A DNA stretch of 43,235 nucleotides, from positions 1-43,235 of the IMG/VR virus record IMGVR_UViG_3300034819_000012; one strand, 5' to 3'. Origin of the DNA: a virus. A program made the position numbers and the translations under genes. A model generated the notes under the pieces. It saw only the letters and a list, made by a program, of their open reading frames with translations, ran no database searches and was not told the origin of the DNA. Position 1 is the stretch's first letter. The number at the start of each line of letters is the position of its first letter. Shown in pieces: positions 22,226 to 28,594 of the stretch.

Positions 22226-24030
22226 CCTTCCGGCTGTACGACTTCCAGGAACAGGCCCTCGAGGCGGAGGCCCGGCACCGCGCCGAACACCCCGACGAGA
22301 CGCGGCTGGCGATCGTGCTGCCCACCGGCACCGGTAAGAGCATGGTGCTCGCCGAACGGGCGCGACGATTCGTCGAGTCCTTCGACGGCGCAGGCAACCG
22401 CGTACTGATCATCGCGCACACTGACGAACTGGTGGACCAGCTCGAGACGACCGTGAGGTATGTGGCCGGCCAATCCGAGTTCCCGATCACCGTCGGCGTG
22501 GTCAAGGCGGACCGCAACGAGACGGATGCGGACATTGTCATCGGGTGCCGGCAGACGCTGGAGATCCCCGGGCGCCGGGCCCGGATCAGCAACGTCGGGT
22601 TGGTCGTCGTCGACGAGTGCCATATCGGTCACACCGCATACATGCCGATCATGCAACATTTCGGGTGCATGGGTGGCCTGAACTGGACATGTGCCCGATG
22701 CGGGACCGATCTGATCGGGAACCCGGTCATGTGCCCATCGTGCATGCACACGGTCTACCACCCCCGATACAGAGAATCCATTCCCGCACTTGGCTTCACC
22801 GCCACCCTGGAGCGCTCCGACGGAGCCGGCCTGGGCGCCGTCTGGCAGGACGTGGCGTTCACGCGGGACATCTCGTGGGCGGTCCGCAAGGGCTATCTCG
22901 TGCAGCCGATCGGCTACCGGCTGGAGATCGATCTCTCCGACGGCAAGGCGAGATTCGAGAACACCGACCGGGCACTGGACACCCAGCTCTGCGAAGGGCT
23001 CGCGCCGGAGCGCGTGGTCGAGAAGTGGCAGGAGATCAAGAAGGAGCGCGGCGCCGAATTCATGCCGACCATCCTGTTCGCTCCGCTGGTGCGCTCCGCA
23101 CGGCTGTTCGCGGACACGTTCGCCGCCGAGGCGCTCACCATCACCGTGGGCGTGGTGCACGGTGACATGCCGAAGGCGGAACGCCGGCAGGTGATCGCGG
23201 ACTTCAAGGCCGGCCGGATCGAGGTGCTCTGTAACGCCATGGTGCTGACCGCGGGATTCGACCACCCCGACATCGAGTGCGTGGTGATCGCACGGCCCAC
23301 CAAGAGCCGCACGCTCGCCGTGCAGATGGCAGGCCGCGGCCTGCGCCGCAAGCCCGGCGTGCCGGTTGAAGAGCAGTCCTGCGCGCTGGTCTTCCTGGCC
23401 GACGCCACCACCGATCTGTGCTCGATCGCGGACCTGTCGGATCGGCCGATCGACCGCAAGGCGCAGGGCCCGCTGACCGAGATGGAGGACGCGTGGGACA
23501 TCGGCGCGGACCTCGAGGAGGCGGCGCGGCACTGGACGGGCAAGGTGGACGCCACCAAGTTCGACCCGATCGTTGCCACGCGCAGCAAGGTCTGGACGCG
23601 CACCAAGGCCGGCCATTGGTTCCTGCCGCTCAGCAAGGACCGGGAATACGTGTTCCTGCTGGGAGATCCGGACGGGAACACGGACATCTACGTATTGACA
23701 CGGGACGGCAGTCATGCCGCAGGCCGGCGAGTCGGCCAGGTGGCAGACAGCGAACTGGCGTTTTCACTCGCGGAGGATGAGGCGGCAGAGCGCGGCGGGG
23801 ATGTCGGCGCGCTGCTGGCCGATCGCACCCGGGCATGGCGTAAGCAGAAGCCCGGCCAGAAGATGCTGGACTACGCGGAGCGCCTCGGTCTGGCCGGCGA
23901 GGTGCAGCGGATCATGTCGGCAACCGCAGGGGGCAAGGCGGGGAAGGTGTCAGACCTGATCCGCAGGGTCGAGGCGTCGCGGACCATCGACAAGATGGTG
24001 GAGAAGATCAAGGGGAAGGTGGAGGCATGA
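22222..24030 (+). CDS. SF2 DEAD/DEAH-type helicase with internal zinc ribbon
   Basis: A 602-aa protein. Motifs: Q-like RLYDFQEQAL, I PTGTGKS (34-40), Ia IIAHTDEL, II DECH (131-134), III TATLER (193-198), IV/V AGFDHPD and VI QMAGRGLRR. Between motifs II and III there is a four-cysteine zinc ribbon, CARCGTDL...CPSC (C157, C160, C171, C174), which is not part of the usual helicase core and probably contacts DNA. The C-terminal 200 residues contain a WFLPLSKDREYVFLLGDPDG region and a basic helical tail. The GTG at 22222 overlaps the previous stop; upstream ATGs belong to other genes. Probably remodels DNA in replication or recombination. Confidence 0.9.
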   Translation: MTFRLYDFQEQALEAEARHRAEHPDETRLAIVLPTGTGKSMVLAERARRFVESFDGAGNRVLIIAHTDELVDQLETTVRYVAGQSEFPITVGVVKADRNETDADIVIGCRQTLEIPGRRARISNVGLVVVDECHIGHTAYMPIMQHFGCMGGLNWTCARCGTDLIGNPVMCPSCMHTVYHPRYRESIPALGFTATLERSDGAGLGAVWQDVAFTRDISWAVRKGYLVQPIGYRLEIDLSDGKARFENTDRALDTQLCEGLAPERVVEKWQEIKKERGAEFMPTILFAPLVRSARLFADTFAAEALTITVGVVHGDMPKAERRQVIADFKAGRIEVLCNAMVLTAGFDHPDIECVVIARPTKSRTLAVQMAGRGLRRKPGVPVEEQSCALVFLADATTDLCSIADLSDRPIDRKAQGPLTEMEDAWDIGADLEEAARHWTGKVDATKFDPIVATRSKVWTRTKAGHWFLPLSKDREYVFLLGDPDGNTDIYVLTRDGSHAAGRRVGQVADSELAFSLAEDEAAERGGDVGALLADRTRAWRKQKPGQKMLDYAERLGLAGEVQRIMSATAGGKAGKVSDLIRRVEASRTIDKMVEKIKGKVEA

Positions 24031-24329
24031 GGCGGTGTTGGACGTGCAACACCGAACATGATCTTGACGCGGCGTGCCCGTCGTCCATGACCGTGCGGTC
24101 GGTGCGGTCCGCGGGGAGTCCCGGCAACACGATCGCGGACCACACCTCTCCGGACCTATTCGACGATGCCGAGGACACCGCGCAGTTCGGGCCGGTATTC
24201 ACGTCCCGATTCGACGGCGAGTGCGACGCCTGCGACGGCGCCATCTACGCCGGCCAGCCGATCCGCGCCTGGTCCGGTGTCGGCTACATCCATGCAGAAC
24301 GTGAATGCGAGAGGCTGGCAAGTCAGTGA
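24027..24329 (+). CDS. 100-aa zinc-binding protein with DLFDDAED motif
   Basis: The ATG overlaps the helicase stop. The N-terminus has CWTCNTEHDLDAAC and the C-terminal half ECDACDGAIYAGQ...H..C, giving two probable zinc sites. Between them is DLFDDAED, which also starts the next protein. The C-terminal fold resembles the small zinc modules that follow helicases or nucleases in phages. Probably a DNA-associated accessory protein. Confidence 0.65.
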   Translation: MRRCWTCNTEHDLDAACPSSMTVRSVRSAGSPGNTIADHTSPDLFDDAEDTAQFGPVFTSRFDGECDACDGAIYAGQPIRAWSGVGYIHAERECERLASQ

Positions 24330-25225
24330 CCGACGATCTTTTCGATGATGCCGAGGACTACCCGTACGGGCTGGATCAGTCGATCCACCGGTATCGGTTC
24401 CCGTCCCCGCCCGGCGAGCCGGCACCGTACCGCGGTAGCTGGCGCCGGACGACCAACTTGGTCAAGGCGTTCAGCGATCAGTACCGACTGCAGCAATGGC
24501 TTGAGCGGATGACGCTGTTGGGCTTGCTGGCCAATGAGGGTCTGATCTTCGATGAGATGGCTGCTTCCGGGCTGGAGTATCTCCCGTCCGACGTACAAGG
24601 GAAGGTGCTGCACGAGAAGGCGGAGATGGCCCGATCAGCGGTTGGCGCGGACAAAGGCTCCCGCAAGGGCACGGCCCGGCATGACGTGCTCGAGCACTAC
24701 ATCTTTGCGGGCGAGGTGATCGGCCACCGGCGCATGCGCCTACAGATGCACGAGCTGATCGACCTCATGGACCAGCGGGACTTCGAATTCATTCCCGGCA
24801 CGGCGGAGGACTACATCTGGCATCCCGCGGCCGGTGGCGTGGTGGGCCGGCGTGACGTGCGCTTCCTGTGCCGGCGCACCGGGGCCATCGGCACGGCCGA
24901 CCTGAAGACGCAGCAAAAGTTCTGGACGTACCAGGAACATGCCGGCCAGCAGTACATCTATGACACAGCGCCATGGGTGTGGGACGGCCCGCTGAATGAC
25001 AACGGCATGTGGGTGCCGCAGGCTCGCGGTACGTACGTGGGCCGGGACGGCGGTGTCTGCCCGGGCAAGCCCGCGGCGCTGCTAATCCACATGCCGTCTG
25101 CCGGCGGGCCGGTGGAGCTGCACGAGCTCGATCTGGAGTACGGCGCCCGGGTCGTCGAGGAGGCGGAGCGGATCACGACGCTGCGTACCGAGGGGACGCG
25201 GGTCGGCGGAATCTGCCCGGACTGA
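24326..25225 (+). CDS. PD-(D/E)XK exonuclease (Cas4/RecB-like)
   Basis: A 299-aa protein starting at the GTG overlapping the previous stop (GTGA); the in-frame ATG at 24305 is inside that gene. Conserved features: GTARHDVLEHY (residues 115-125), GVVGRRDVRF with D177, TADLKT with D192-L-K194, and the QQY motif at 208-210. This is the RecB/Cas4-type nuclease order. There is no four-cysteine Fe-S cluster as in Cas4 (I see only two cysteines). With the adjacent SF2 helicase and zinc protein it forms a likely end-processing unit for recombination. Confidence 0.8.
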   Translation: MTDDLFDDAEDYPYGLDQSIHRYRFPSPPGEPAPYRGSWRRTTNLVKAFSDQYRLQQWLERMTLLGLLANEGLIFDEMAASGLEYLPSDVQGKVLHEKAEMARSAVGADKGSRKGTARHDVLEHYIFAGEVIGHRRMRLQMHELIDLMDQRDFEFIPGTAEDYIWHPAAGGVVGRRDVRFLCRRTGAIGTADLKTQQKFWTYQEHAGQQYIYDTAPWVWDGPLNDNGMWVPQARGTYVGRDGGVCPGKPAALLIHMPSAGGPVELHELDLEYGARVVEEAERITTLRTEGTRVGGICPD

Positions 25226-25229
25226 GGGG

Positions 25230-25257
25230 TTGACACCTCCCATGGGCGTGCTATAGT
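25230..25257 (+). promoter_or_regulatory. Consensus promoter of the noncoding RNA
   Basis: TTGACA (25230-25235), a 16-nt spacer ending GTGC, and TATAGT (25252-25257). It is the best -35 in the window. By the spacing of the other promoters the start should be A25264; here ATAGCACG follows instead of an ATG, so a non-translated RNA is made. Confidence 0.8.
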
Positions 25258-25499
25258 TGACTCATAGCACGAGGTAACCGGAAGCCAAAGGCCACGGCTT
25301 CCCGATCCCGATATACAAGTGAAAGGCCTCAGGCCAGCCGGGAGCGTTACCCGGCGGGATCACGAGACATAGGGTTTCCGGTGAACAACGTCTTTAAAGG
25401 TGGAAACCGGGACAACTGAATCGAGGACCCATGTCGGGGCTCCCCGCGGAGAAGGCGATCAAGTCGCGCCCGGGGCTCGATCCTGAGGAGTCCTCACCT

Positions 25500-25570
25500 T
25501 CCCCGCAAGGCCGGAACTGTCCGGGCGAGCGCACGCTTGGGATTGCCAGGTTCGAATCCTGGGCGGGGAG
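25500..25570 (+). other. tRNA-like element 1 (acceptor and T arm intact)
   Basis: A 7-bp acceptor (TCCCCGC 25500-25506 with GCGGGGA 25563-25569) and a textbook T arm (CCAGG-TTCGAAT-CCTGG, 25546-25562) with a 71-nt total. The D region folds only as CCGG-AACTGT-CCGG. The anticodon region gives a 6-bp hairpin (CGAGCG/CGCTTG) with no 7-nt loop, so it cannot decode normally. The acceptor 3' strand can alternatively pair with CTCCCCGC at 25440-25447. It is probably a tRNA-like domain of the large RNA; a decayed tRNA gene is the alternative. Confidence 0.55.
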
Positions 25571-25693
25571 CAATAGCAACCGCCGGCAGTGCACGGCCGT
25601 GATGTTCAGGTAGACCCGGATCGAGCGGTTGCGATCCGAACCCCGGCCCGCGGAGCCTCTCCGGGAACGCGGCGGACAGCAAGCGGAGAGGGG

Positions 25694-25764
25694 CGCGCTG
25701 GGCCGGTAGGTATCGGAGCAGGTTGGTTGACCTGCGAAAGCGGGTTCAATACCCGTCAGTGCAC
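25694..25764 (+). other. tRNA-like element 2 (8-nt anticodon loop)
   Basis: GCGCTG/CAGTGC acceptor (25695-25700/25757-25762), a D arm CCGG-TAGGTA-TCGG, an anticodon arm GCAGG-TTGGTTGA-CCTGC with an 8-nt loop, variable GAAA, and a T arm GCGGG-TTCAATA-CCCGT. The first acceptor pair is C-A and position 8 is G, both odd for a tRNA. A competing fold, CCTGC-GAAA-GCGGG (GNRA tetraloop, 25731-25744), exists, so the tRNA reading is uncertain. Confidence 0.4.
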
Positions 25765-26000
25765 GAAATACGGCGCAGAAGCCTAACCAGCCCAAAGCGT
25801 CGGGCAACAGACCGGCTCACCAGGTGGTGCCTGAGCAAACTAGCTCTTTGGTCGGAGCGAAGTGCGAGGGGCATGTACGGGGATCGTTACCCCGTCCGGT
25901 CGCGAGGGGCGGAGGTCTCCAGTGCTTGTGGCCTGTACTCCACGAGCGGCGCAGTAATCCGCCCCTCACCCCAACCGCACCGAACAGAAGAGAGCAGAAC

Positions 26001-26474
26001 GTGACCGAATCGACCGAAACCGTCGTTATCGAGGATGCGCAGTCAGAGTTCGTCCGGATCGAGGACATCGACAAGCGAGACGTCGTGGTCTTCCCGATCA
26101 AGATCACCAAAGAAAAGGGTGATGGTGACGAGTTCCAGGCACTCTGGGCCGACGTGATCATTCTGTCCGGCAAGGACACTGAGAAGATCGAGTCCGTTCC
26201 CATGGTCGTCCGCAAGATGATGCTGACCAGCTCCCCGCTGGTCCGCAACGGAGAGCGGATGATCGAAAAGGCCAACCGGGCGAATGCCGCGCACGCCGGC
26301 CCGTTCTCTGGCCGGATCAACTCCCGGCCCGGCAAGTTCGGCAAGAAGGCGTTCGGTGTCGAAGCGTGGGATGCGGACGCTCCGATCCGTGCGCTGGCCA
26401 ACGCCGAGGCCGGCAAGTACATCCACGAACGTAACAACGTCGTGGCGGACGCCGACAACGACTTCGACGAGTAA
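26001..26474 (+). CDS. Putative single-stranded DNA-binding-like protein
   Basis: A 157-aa protein starting at GTG 26001 with GAAGAGAG upstream. Upstream in-frame starts lie in the structured RNA. The N-terminal half is strand-rich (RDVVVFPIKITKEKG, FQALWADVIILSG), as in an OB-fold. The middle has an FSGRINSRPGKFGKKAFGVE segment. The end is strongly acidic (DADNDFDE), like the C-terminal tail of SSB proteins that recruits partners. I recognise similar OB-fold-like proteins in actinophage replication regions, but no specific family is assigned. It follows the noncoding RNA and ends with a strong terminator. Confidence 0.55.
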   Translation: MTESTETVVIEDAQSEFVRIEDIDKRDVVVFPIKITKEKGDGDEFQALWADVIILSGKDTEKIESVPMVVRKMMLTSSPLVRNGERMIEKANRANAAHAGPFSGRINSRPGKFGKKAFGVEAWDADAPIRALANAEAGKYIHERNNVVADADNDFDE

Positions 26475-26495
26475 CGTCAACATCCCCCCAGGGAT

Positions 26496-26533
26496 ACGAC
26501 CCGGACATCTGCCCCCGTTGATGTCCGGGTCGT
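26496..26533 (+). terminator. Strong terminator after SSB-like gene
   Basis: A 14-bp perfect stem ACGACCCGGACATC (26496-26509) / GATGTCCGGGTCGT (26520-26533) with a 10-nt loop. The next gene starts 22 nt later with its own ribosome-binding site, so read-through or an unseen promoter is needed for it. Confidence 0.8.
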
Positions 26534-26555
26534 TCTGCATCTACAGGATGTGCGC

Positions 26556-26765
26556 ATGATCGGATTCAGCCCGTGCGGGGCGTGCGGTGAATACGTGCCC
26601 TCCGCCTTCGGGTGCGGGCACTGGACGCCGGGCCTGAAGCTCGAGGGCCCGCGAACCGCGAGGAAGAGCCGTGAGGCGATAGCCGAGAAGTCCCGAAAGT
26701 ACCGGGCGAAAAAGAAGGCCGAAGCCGAAGAGGTCCGGGCGCGACGACACAGGGAGGAACTGTGA
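26556..26765 (+). CDS. 69-aa zinc-ribbon/basic-helix protein
   Basis: It starts at ATG 26556 behind CAGGATG. CGACGEYVPSAFGCGHW gives a Cys/His metal site. The rest is a strongly basic, charged helix (ESREAIAEKSRKYRAKKK-like), suggesting nucleic-acid binding. Its stop overlaps the next start. Confidence 0.6.
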   Translation: MIGFSPCGACGEYVPSAFGCGHWTPGLKLEGPRTARKSREAIAEKSRKYRAKKKAEAEEVRARRHREEL

Positions 26766-27028
26766 TGGCAACGAATGAGATCAAGGTGGCGGTGGACCTG
26801 GACGAAGTGGCGAAGGCCTGCGCCATGATCCGAGAGGCCGGCCGGCAACTGGCCGAGTCGCTGAAGTGCGTGGAGTCGGCCAACACTGAGCCATGGGTGA
26901 TCTACAGCCCGCTGGGCAGGCATCATCTGGTCACGTACGTCGATGATCGGAATCAGATCCGGCACTGCACGGAAGATCTTTCCGTGCCGGAGTCGTGGCG
27001 CAAGCTCTATGTGGAGAAGCGAGCATGA
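26765..27028 (+). CDS. 87-aa hypothetical protein
   Basis: MATNEIKVAVDLDEVAKACA starts a helix; then WVIYSPLGRHHLVTYVDD and DLSVPESWRKLYVEK. It is coupled by one base to the previous gene and by ATGA to the next. No family is recognised. Confidence 0.6.
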   Translation: MATNEIKVAVDLDEVAKACAMIREAGRQLAESLKCVESANTEPWVIYSPLGRHHLVTYVDDRNQIRHCTEDLSVPESWRKLYVEKRA

Positions 27029-27219
27029 AGAACAGGATGCAAACCCGCTGGGAGGAAGCTCAGCGGGACTGGCCAAACGGCGTGCTGCTGGAAGCGCCCG
27101 AGTCCTGGGGTGGCGAGGAGTCCGCCGAGTCGATCGCGCTGGAGTACGTGGCTGCGCTCGAGGCGCGCTGCGACGCCGCCGGCATCTCCCGGGAGAAGTA
27201 CGTCGAGGAGCCGGCATGA
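27025..27219 (+). CDS. 64-aa acidic hypothetical protein
   Basis: A short helical protein (MKNRMQTRWEEAQRDWPNGV; ESIALEYVAALEARCDAAGI) with ATGA overlaps at both ends. Function unknown; the coupling suggests it works with the papain-fold protein that follows. Confidence 0.55.
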   Translation: MKNRMQTRWEEAQRDWPNGVLLEAPESWGGEESAESIALEYVAALEARCDAAGISREKYVEEPA

Positions 27220-27869
27220 AGCTCCGGACGATCACGGACCTGCGCCCGGGCGACATCGGTTTCGGGCCGATCAAGGGCGGCGCCGGACTGCTGGTGGGGA
27301 TCGGCCAAATGATGCTGCTCGAGGGGTTTCATGTCGGACCGCTGTCGATCCGGCACGTGTTCGTGGTGACCGGCAATCCCGGTGAAGGAACGGTGCAGAT
27401 CGCCGAGGCAATGCCGGACGGTGCGCGTGCTGTCTGGATGGAGATCGGCGGCAATGGCCTGAACGCGGACCGCTGGACGAACGAGTACGCCTACGTCCGG
27501 CTCCCTGAGGACTACCCCGGCCAGGCAGGGGACGCCGCGGCGATCGCACGGGCGATGATCGGCACGCCGTACTCATTCGCGAGCTACGCCGCACTGGCCG
27601 CGTGGCGCTTGGGGATCAAGACGCGCCGGCTCGAGGCGTGGATCGATCGGCGCAAGCCGACGATCACCATGGGGTTGCGGAGGTCATCGCAGGCACAGAT
27701 CGCGCTCCCCGCCGAAGCCATCTGTTCCGTGCTCGCGGATCAGGCCTGGTCGCTGACCGGCAAGAAGATCATGCAGGGGGTGGCGCACCAGTGCGTGACC
27801 CCGGGCGCGCTGGCACGCCGGTTGCTGACCTATCCGGGCGCGGAATGGATCTGGCCGGGGATCTCGTGA
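27216..27869 (+). CDS. Permuted papain-fold (NlpC/P60, YiiX-like) protein
   Basis: A 217-aa protein. LRPGDIGFGPI (residues 9-19), IRHVFVVTG with H47, then ANAMIGTPYS-like ARAMIGTPYSFASY and AICSVLADQAW with C170, followed by VTPGALARRL near the end. The order His before Cys and the RPGD opening match circularly permuted NlpC/P60-like proteins, which hydrolyse amide bonds in cell wall or lipid. It is not in the lysis module but in the early-type region, so a role at entry, in superinfection control or in host takeover is possible. No signal peptide is seen. Confidence 0.6.
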   Translation: MKLRTITDLRPGDIGFGPIKGGAGLLVGIGQMMLLEGFHVGPLSIRHVFVVTGNPGEGTVQIAEAMPDGARAVWMEIGGNGLNADRWTNEYAYVRLPEDYPGQAGDAAAIARAMIGTPYSFASYAALAAWRLGIKTRRLEAWIDRRKPTITMGLRRSSQAQIALPAEAICSVLADQAWSLTGKKIMQGVAHQCVTPGALARRLLTYPGAEWIWPGIS

Positions 27870-28060
27870 GTCCGGCCACGTATCTGCTGCTCGCGCTGGC
27901 GCTATGCACGTCATTCGGGATCGTGGCGCTCCTGATCCCGCGGGAGCCGCCCGGCGCGGTGATGCCGCCGGCGGACCATCATGGCCGGCATCGGACGGAT
28001 GACGAGGACGGGGATACCGTCCGGTTGGCCGAGTCGCGGTTGCGGCACATCGAGCGATGA
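27866..28060 (+). CDS. 64-aa membrane protein
   Basis: It starts at the GTG overlapping the previous stop (GTGA). One N-terminal transmembrane helix (ATYLLLALALCTSFGIVALL), then a charged tail with DHHGRHRTDDEDGD. Coupling to the papain-fold gene suggests it anchors or assists that protein. Confidence 0.55.
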   Translation: MSPATYLLLALALCTSFGIVALLIPREPPGAVMPPADHHGRHRTDDEDGDTVRLAESRLRHIER

Positions 28061-28065
28061 TCACA

Positions 28066-28108
28066 GCAAGCGGCACCTGAGCCCTTCTCCTGCTCAGGTG
28101 CCGCTTGC
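28066..28108 (+). terminator. Terminator A (17-bp stem)
   Basis: GCAAGCGGCACCTGAGC (28066-28082) pairs with GCTCAGGTGCCGCTTGC (28092-28108) around the loop CCTTCTCCT, followed by TTTACC. Its 3' arm overlaps the -35 (TTGCTT) of the next promoter. Confidence 0.85.
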
Positions 28109-28134
28109 TTTACCCTGCATGGACTTGCTATACT
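28105..28134 (+). promoter_or_regulatory. Leaderless promoter of the 28141 gene
   Basis: TTGCTT (28105-28110), an 18-nt spacer ending GACTTGC, TATACT (28129-28134), 6 nt, ATG at 28141. The upstream block GGACTTGCTATACT is identical to that of the 11586 promoter. Confidence 0.8.
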
Positions 28135-28140
28135 ATTTTC

Positions 28141-28434
28141 ATGCAGATGACAAACGCGACCCACCTGAACCTCATCAACCGCATCGACGACAAGACTGGC
28201 GCAAGCGTCGGCATGTATCGCAACGTCAATGTGGCGCCGATCGAGTGGGGAAACTTCTTCAAGGTGAGTGACGACAAGATGCCGATGACCGGCGTGTGGT
28301 ACCGCAACACGGACGCCACATGGTGCCTGGCCAAGGTCGTCAAGATCGGAGATCGTACGGTCGAGCTGGCCACCTCTGTCGGTGACTGGGCCGGCTCGTT
28401 CGCCGAGTTCGCCGCAAATTGGGAACTTAACTGA
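28141..28434 (+). CDS. 97-aa protein in a terminator-flanked cassette
   Basis: MQMTNATHLNLINRIDDKTG, then beta-rich, Trp-rich segments (EWGNFFKVSDDKMPMTGVWY, ATWCLAKVVKIGDRTVELAT) and a helix (WAGSFAEFAANWEL). The start is fixed by the leaderless promoter. It forms an independent unit between two near-identical terminators. No family is recognised. Confidence 0.7.
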   Translation: MQMTNATHLNLINRIDDKTGASVGMYRNVNVAPIEWGNFFKVSDDKMPMTGVWYRNTDATWCLAKVVKIGDRTVELATSVGDWAGSFAEFAANWELN

Positions 28435-28444
28435 TAACCATGAC

Positions 28445-28483
28445 GAGCGGCACCTGAGCCCTTCTCCTGCTCAGGTGCCGCTC
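28445..28483 (+). terminator. Terminator B (near copy of terminator A)
   Basis: GAGCGGCACCTGAGC (28445-28459) and GCTCAGGTGCCGCTC (28469-28483) with the same CCTTCTCCT loop as terminator A. The shared block covers about 35 bases. Confidence 0.85.
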
Positions 28484-28497
28484 TCGCATTCTAGGGG

Positions 28498-28527
28498 TTG
28501 TGCCTGATCTTATGGGCTTGCTATACT
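28498..28527 (+). promoter_or_regulatory. Leaderless promoter (TTGTGC-18-TATACT)
   Basis: TTGTGC (28498-28503), an 18-nt spacer ending GGCTTGC and TATACT (28522-28527) lie 6 nt before the ATG at 28534. Confidence 0.75.
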
Positions 28528-28533
28528 GATGTC

Positions 28534-28593
28534 ATGGGATACAGCATCAGTGTCAAGGCCGAGATCGTCTGGCCCGAGCCGGAGGTGTGCTGA
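28534..28593 (+). CDS. 19-aa leader peptide
   Basis: A short frame (MGYSISVKAEIVWPEPEVC) starting at the predicted transcription start. Its last codons contain the GGAGG ribosome-binding site of the next gene, one base downstream of its stop. It may simply bring ribosomes to the operon, or act as an attenuating leader peptide. Confidence 0.5.
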   Translation: MGYSISVKAEIVWPEPEVC

Positions 28594-28594
28594 C

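Larger units (their letters stand above)
25264..25970 (+). ncRNA. ~700-nt structured noncoding RNA (GOLLD/ROOL-like candidate)
   Basis: No plausible gene covers 25226-26000, yet the region is dense in helices: GGAAGCC/GGCTTCC (25280-25286/25296-25302), GATCCCG/CGGGATC (25304-25310/25355-25361) enclosing CCGGG/CCCGG, GGTTTCC/GGAAACC (25373-25379/25402-25408), TGAGG/CCTCA (25484-25488/25492-25496), CGGATCG/CGATCCG (25617-25623/25632-25638), CCTCTCC/GGAGAGG (25656-25662/25685-25691), ACGGGG/CCCCGT (25877-25882/25890-25895) and a 10-bp 3' helix 25904-25913/25958-25967. It also holds tRNA-like pieces and a pseudoknot. Large ornate phage RNAs (GOLLD, ROOL) are known from phages and associate with tRNAs; whether this is one needs a covariance-model search. 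The 3' end is placed after the 10-bp helix. Confidence 0.75.

Noticed and set aside
22147-23715. 522-aa minus-strand open frame
   Set aside because: Shadow of the SF2 helicase, whose motifs are all intact on the plus strand.
24326-25225. Cas4 of a CRISPR system
   Set aside because: No CRISPR array or other cas genes, and the Fe-S cysteines are missing; a phage RecB-like nuclease is the better reading.
25394-25807. 137-aa minus-strand frame and the 5' extension 25824-26000 on the plus strand
   Set aside because: Both cross the structured RNA. The translations look random, while the nucleotides form helices and a pseudoknot.
25264-25970. Group I intron
   Set aside because: I looked for P/Q/R/S-like core elements and a split gene on the flanks. 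Neither is present, and the flanking genes are complete.
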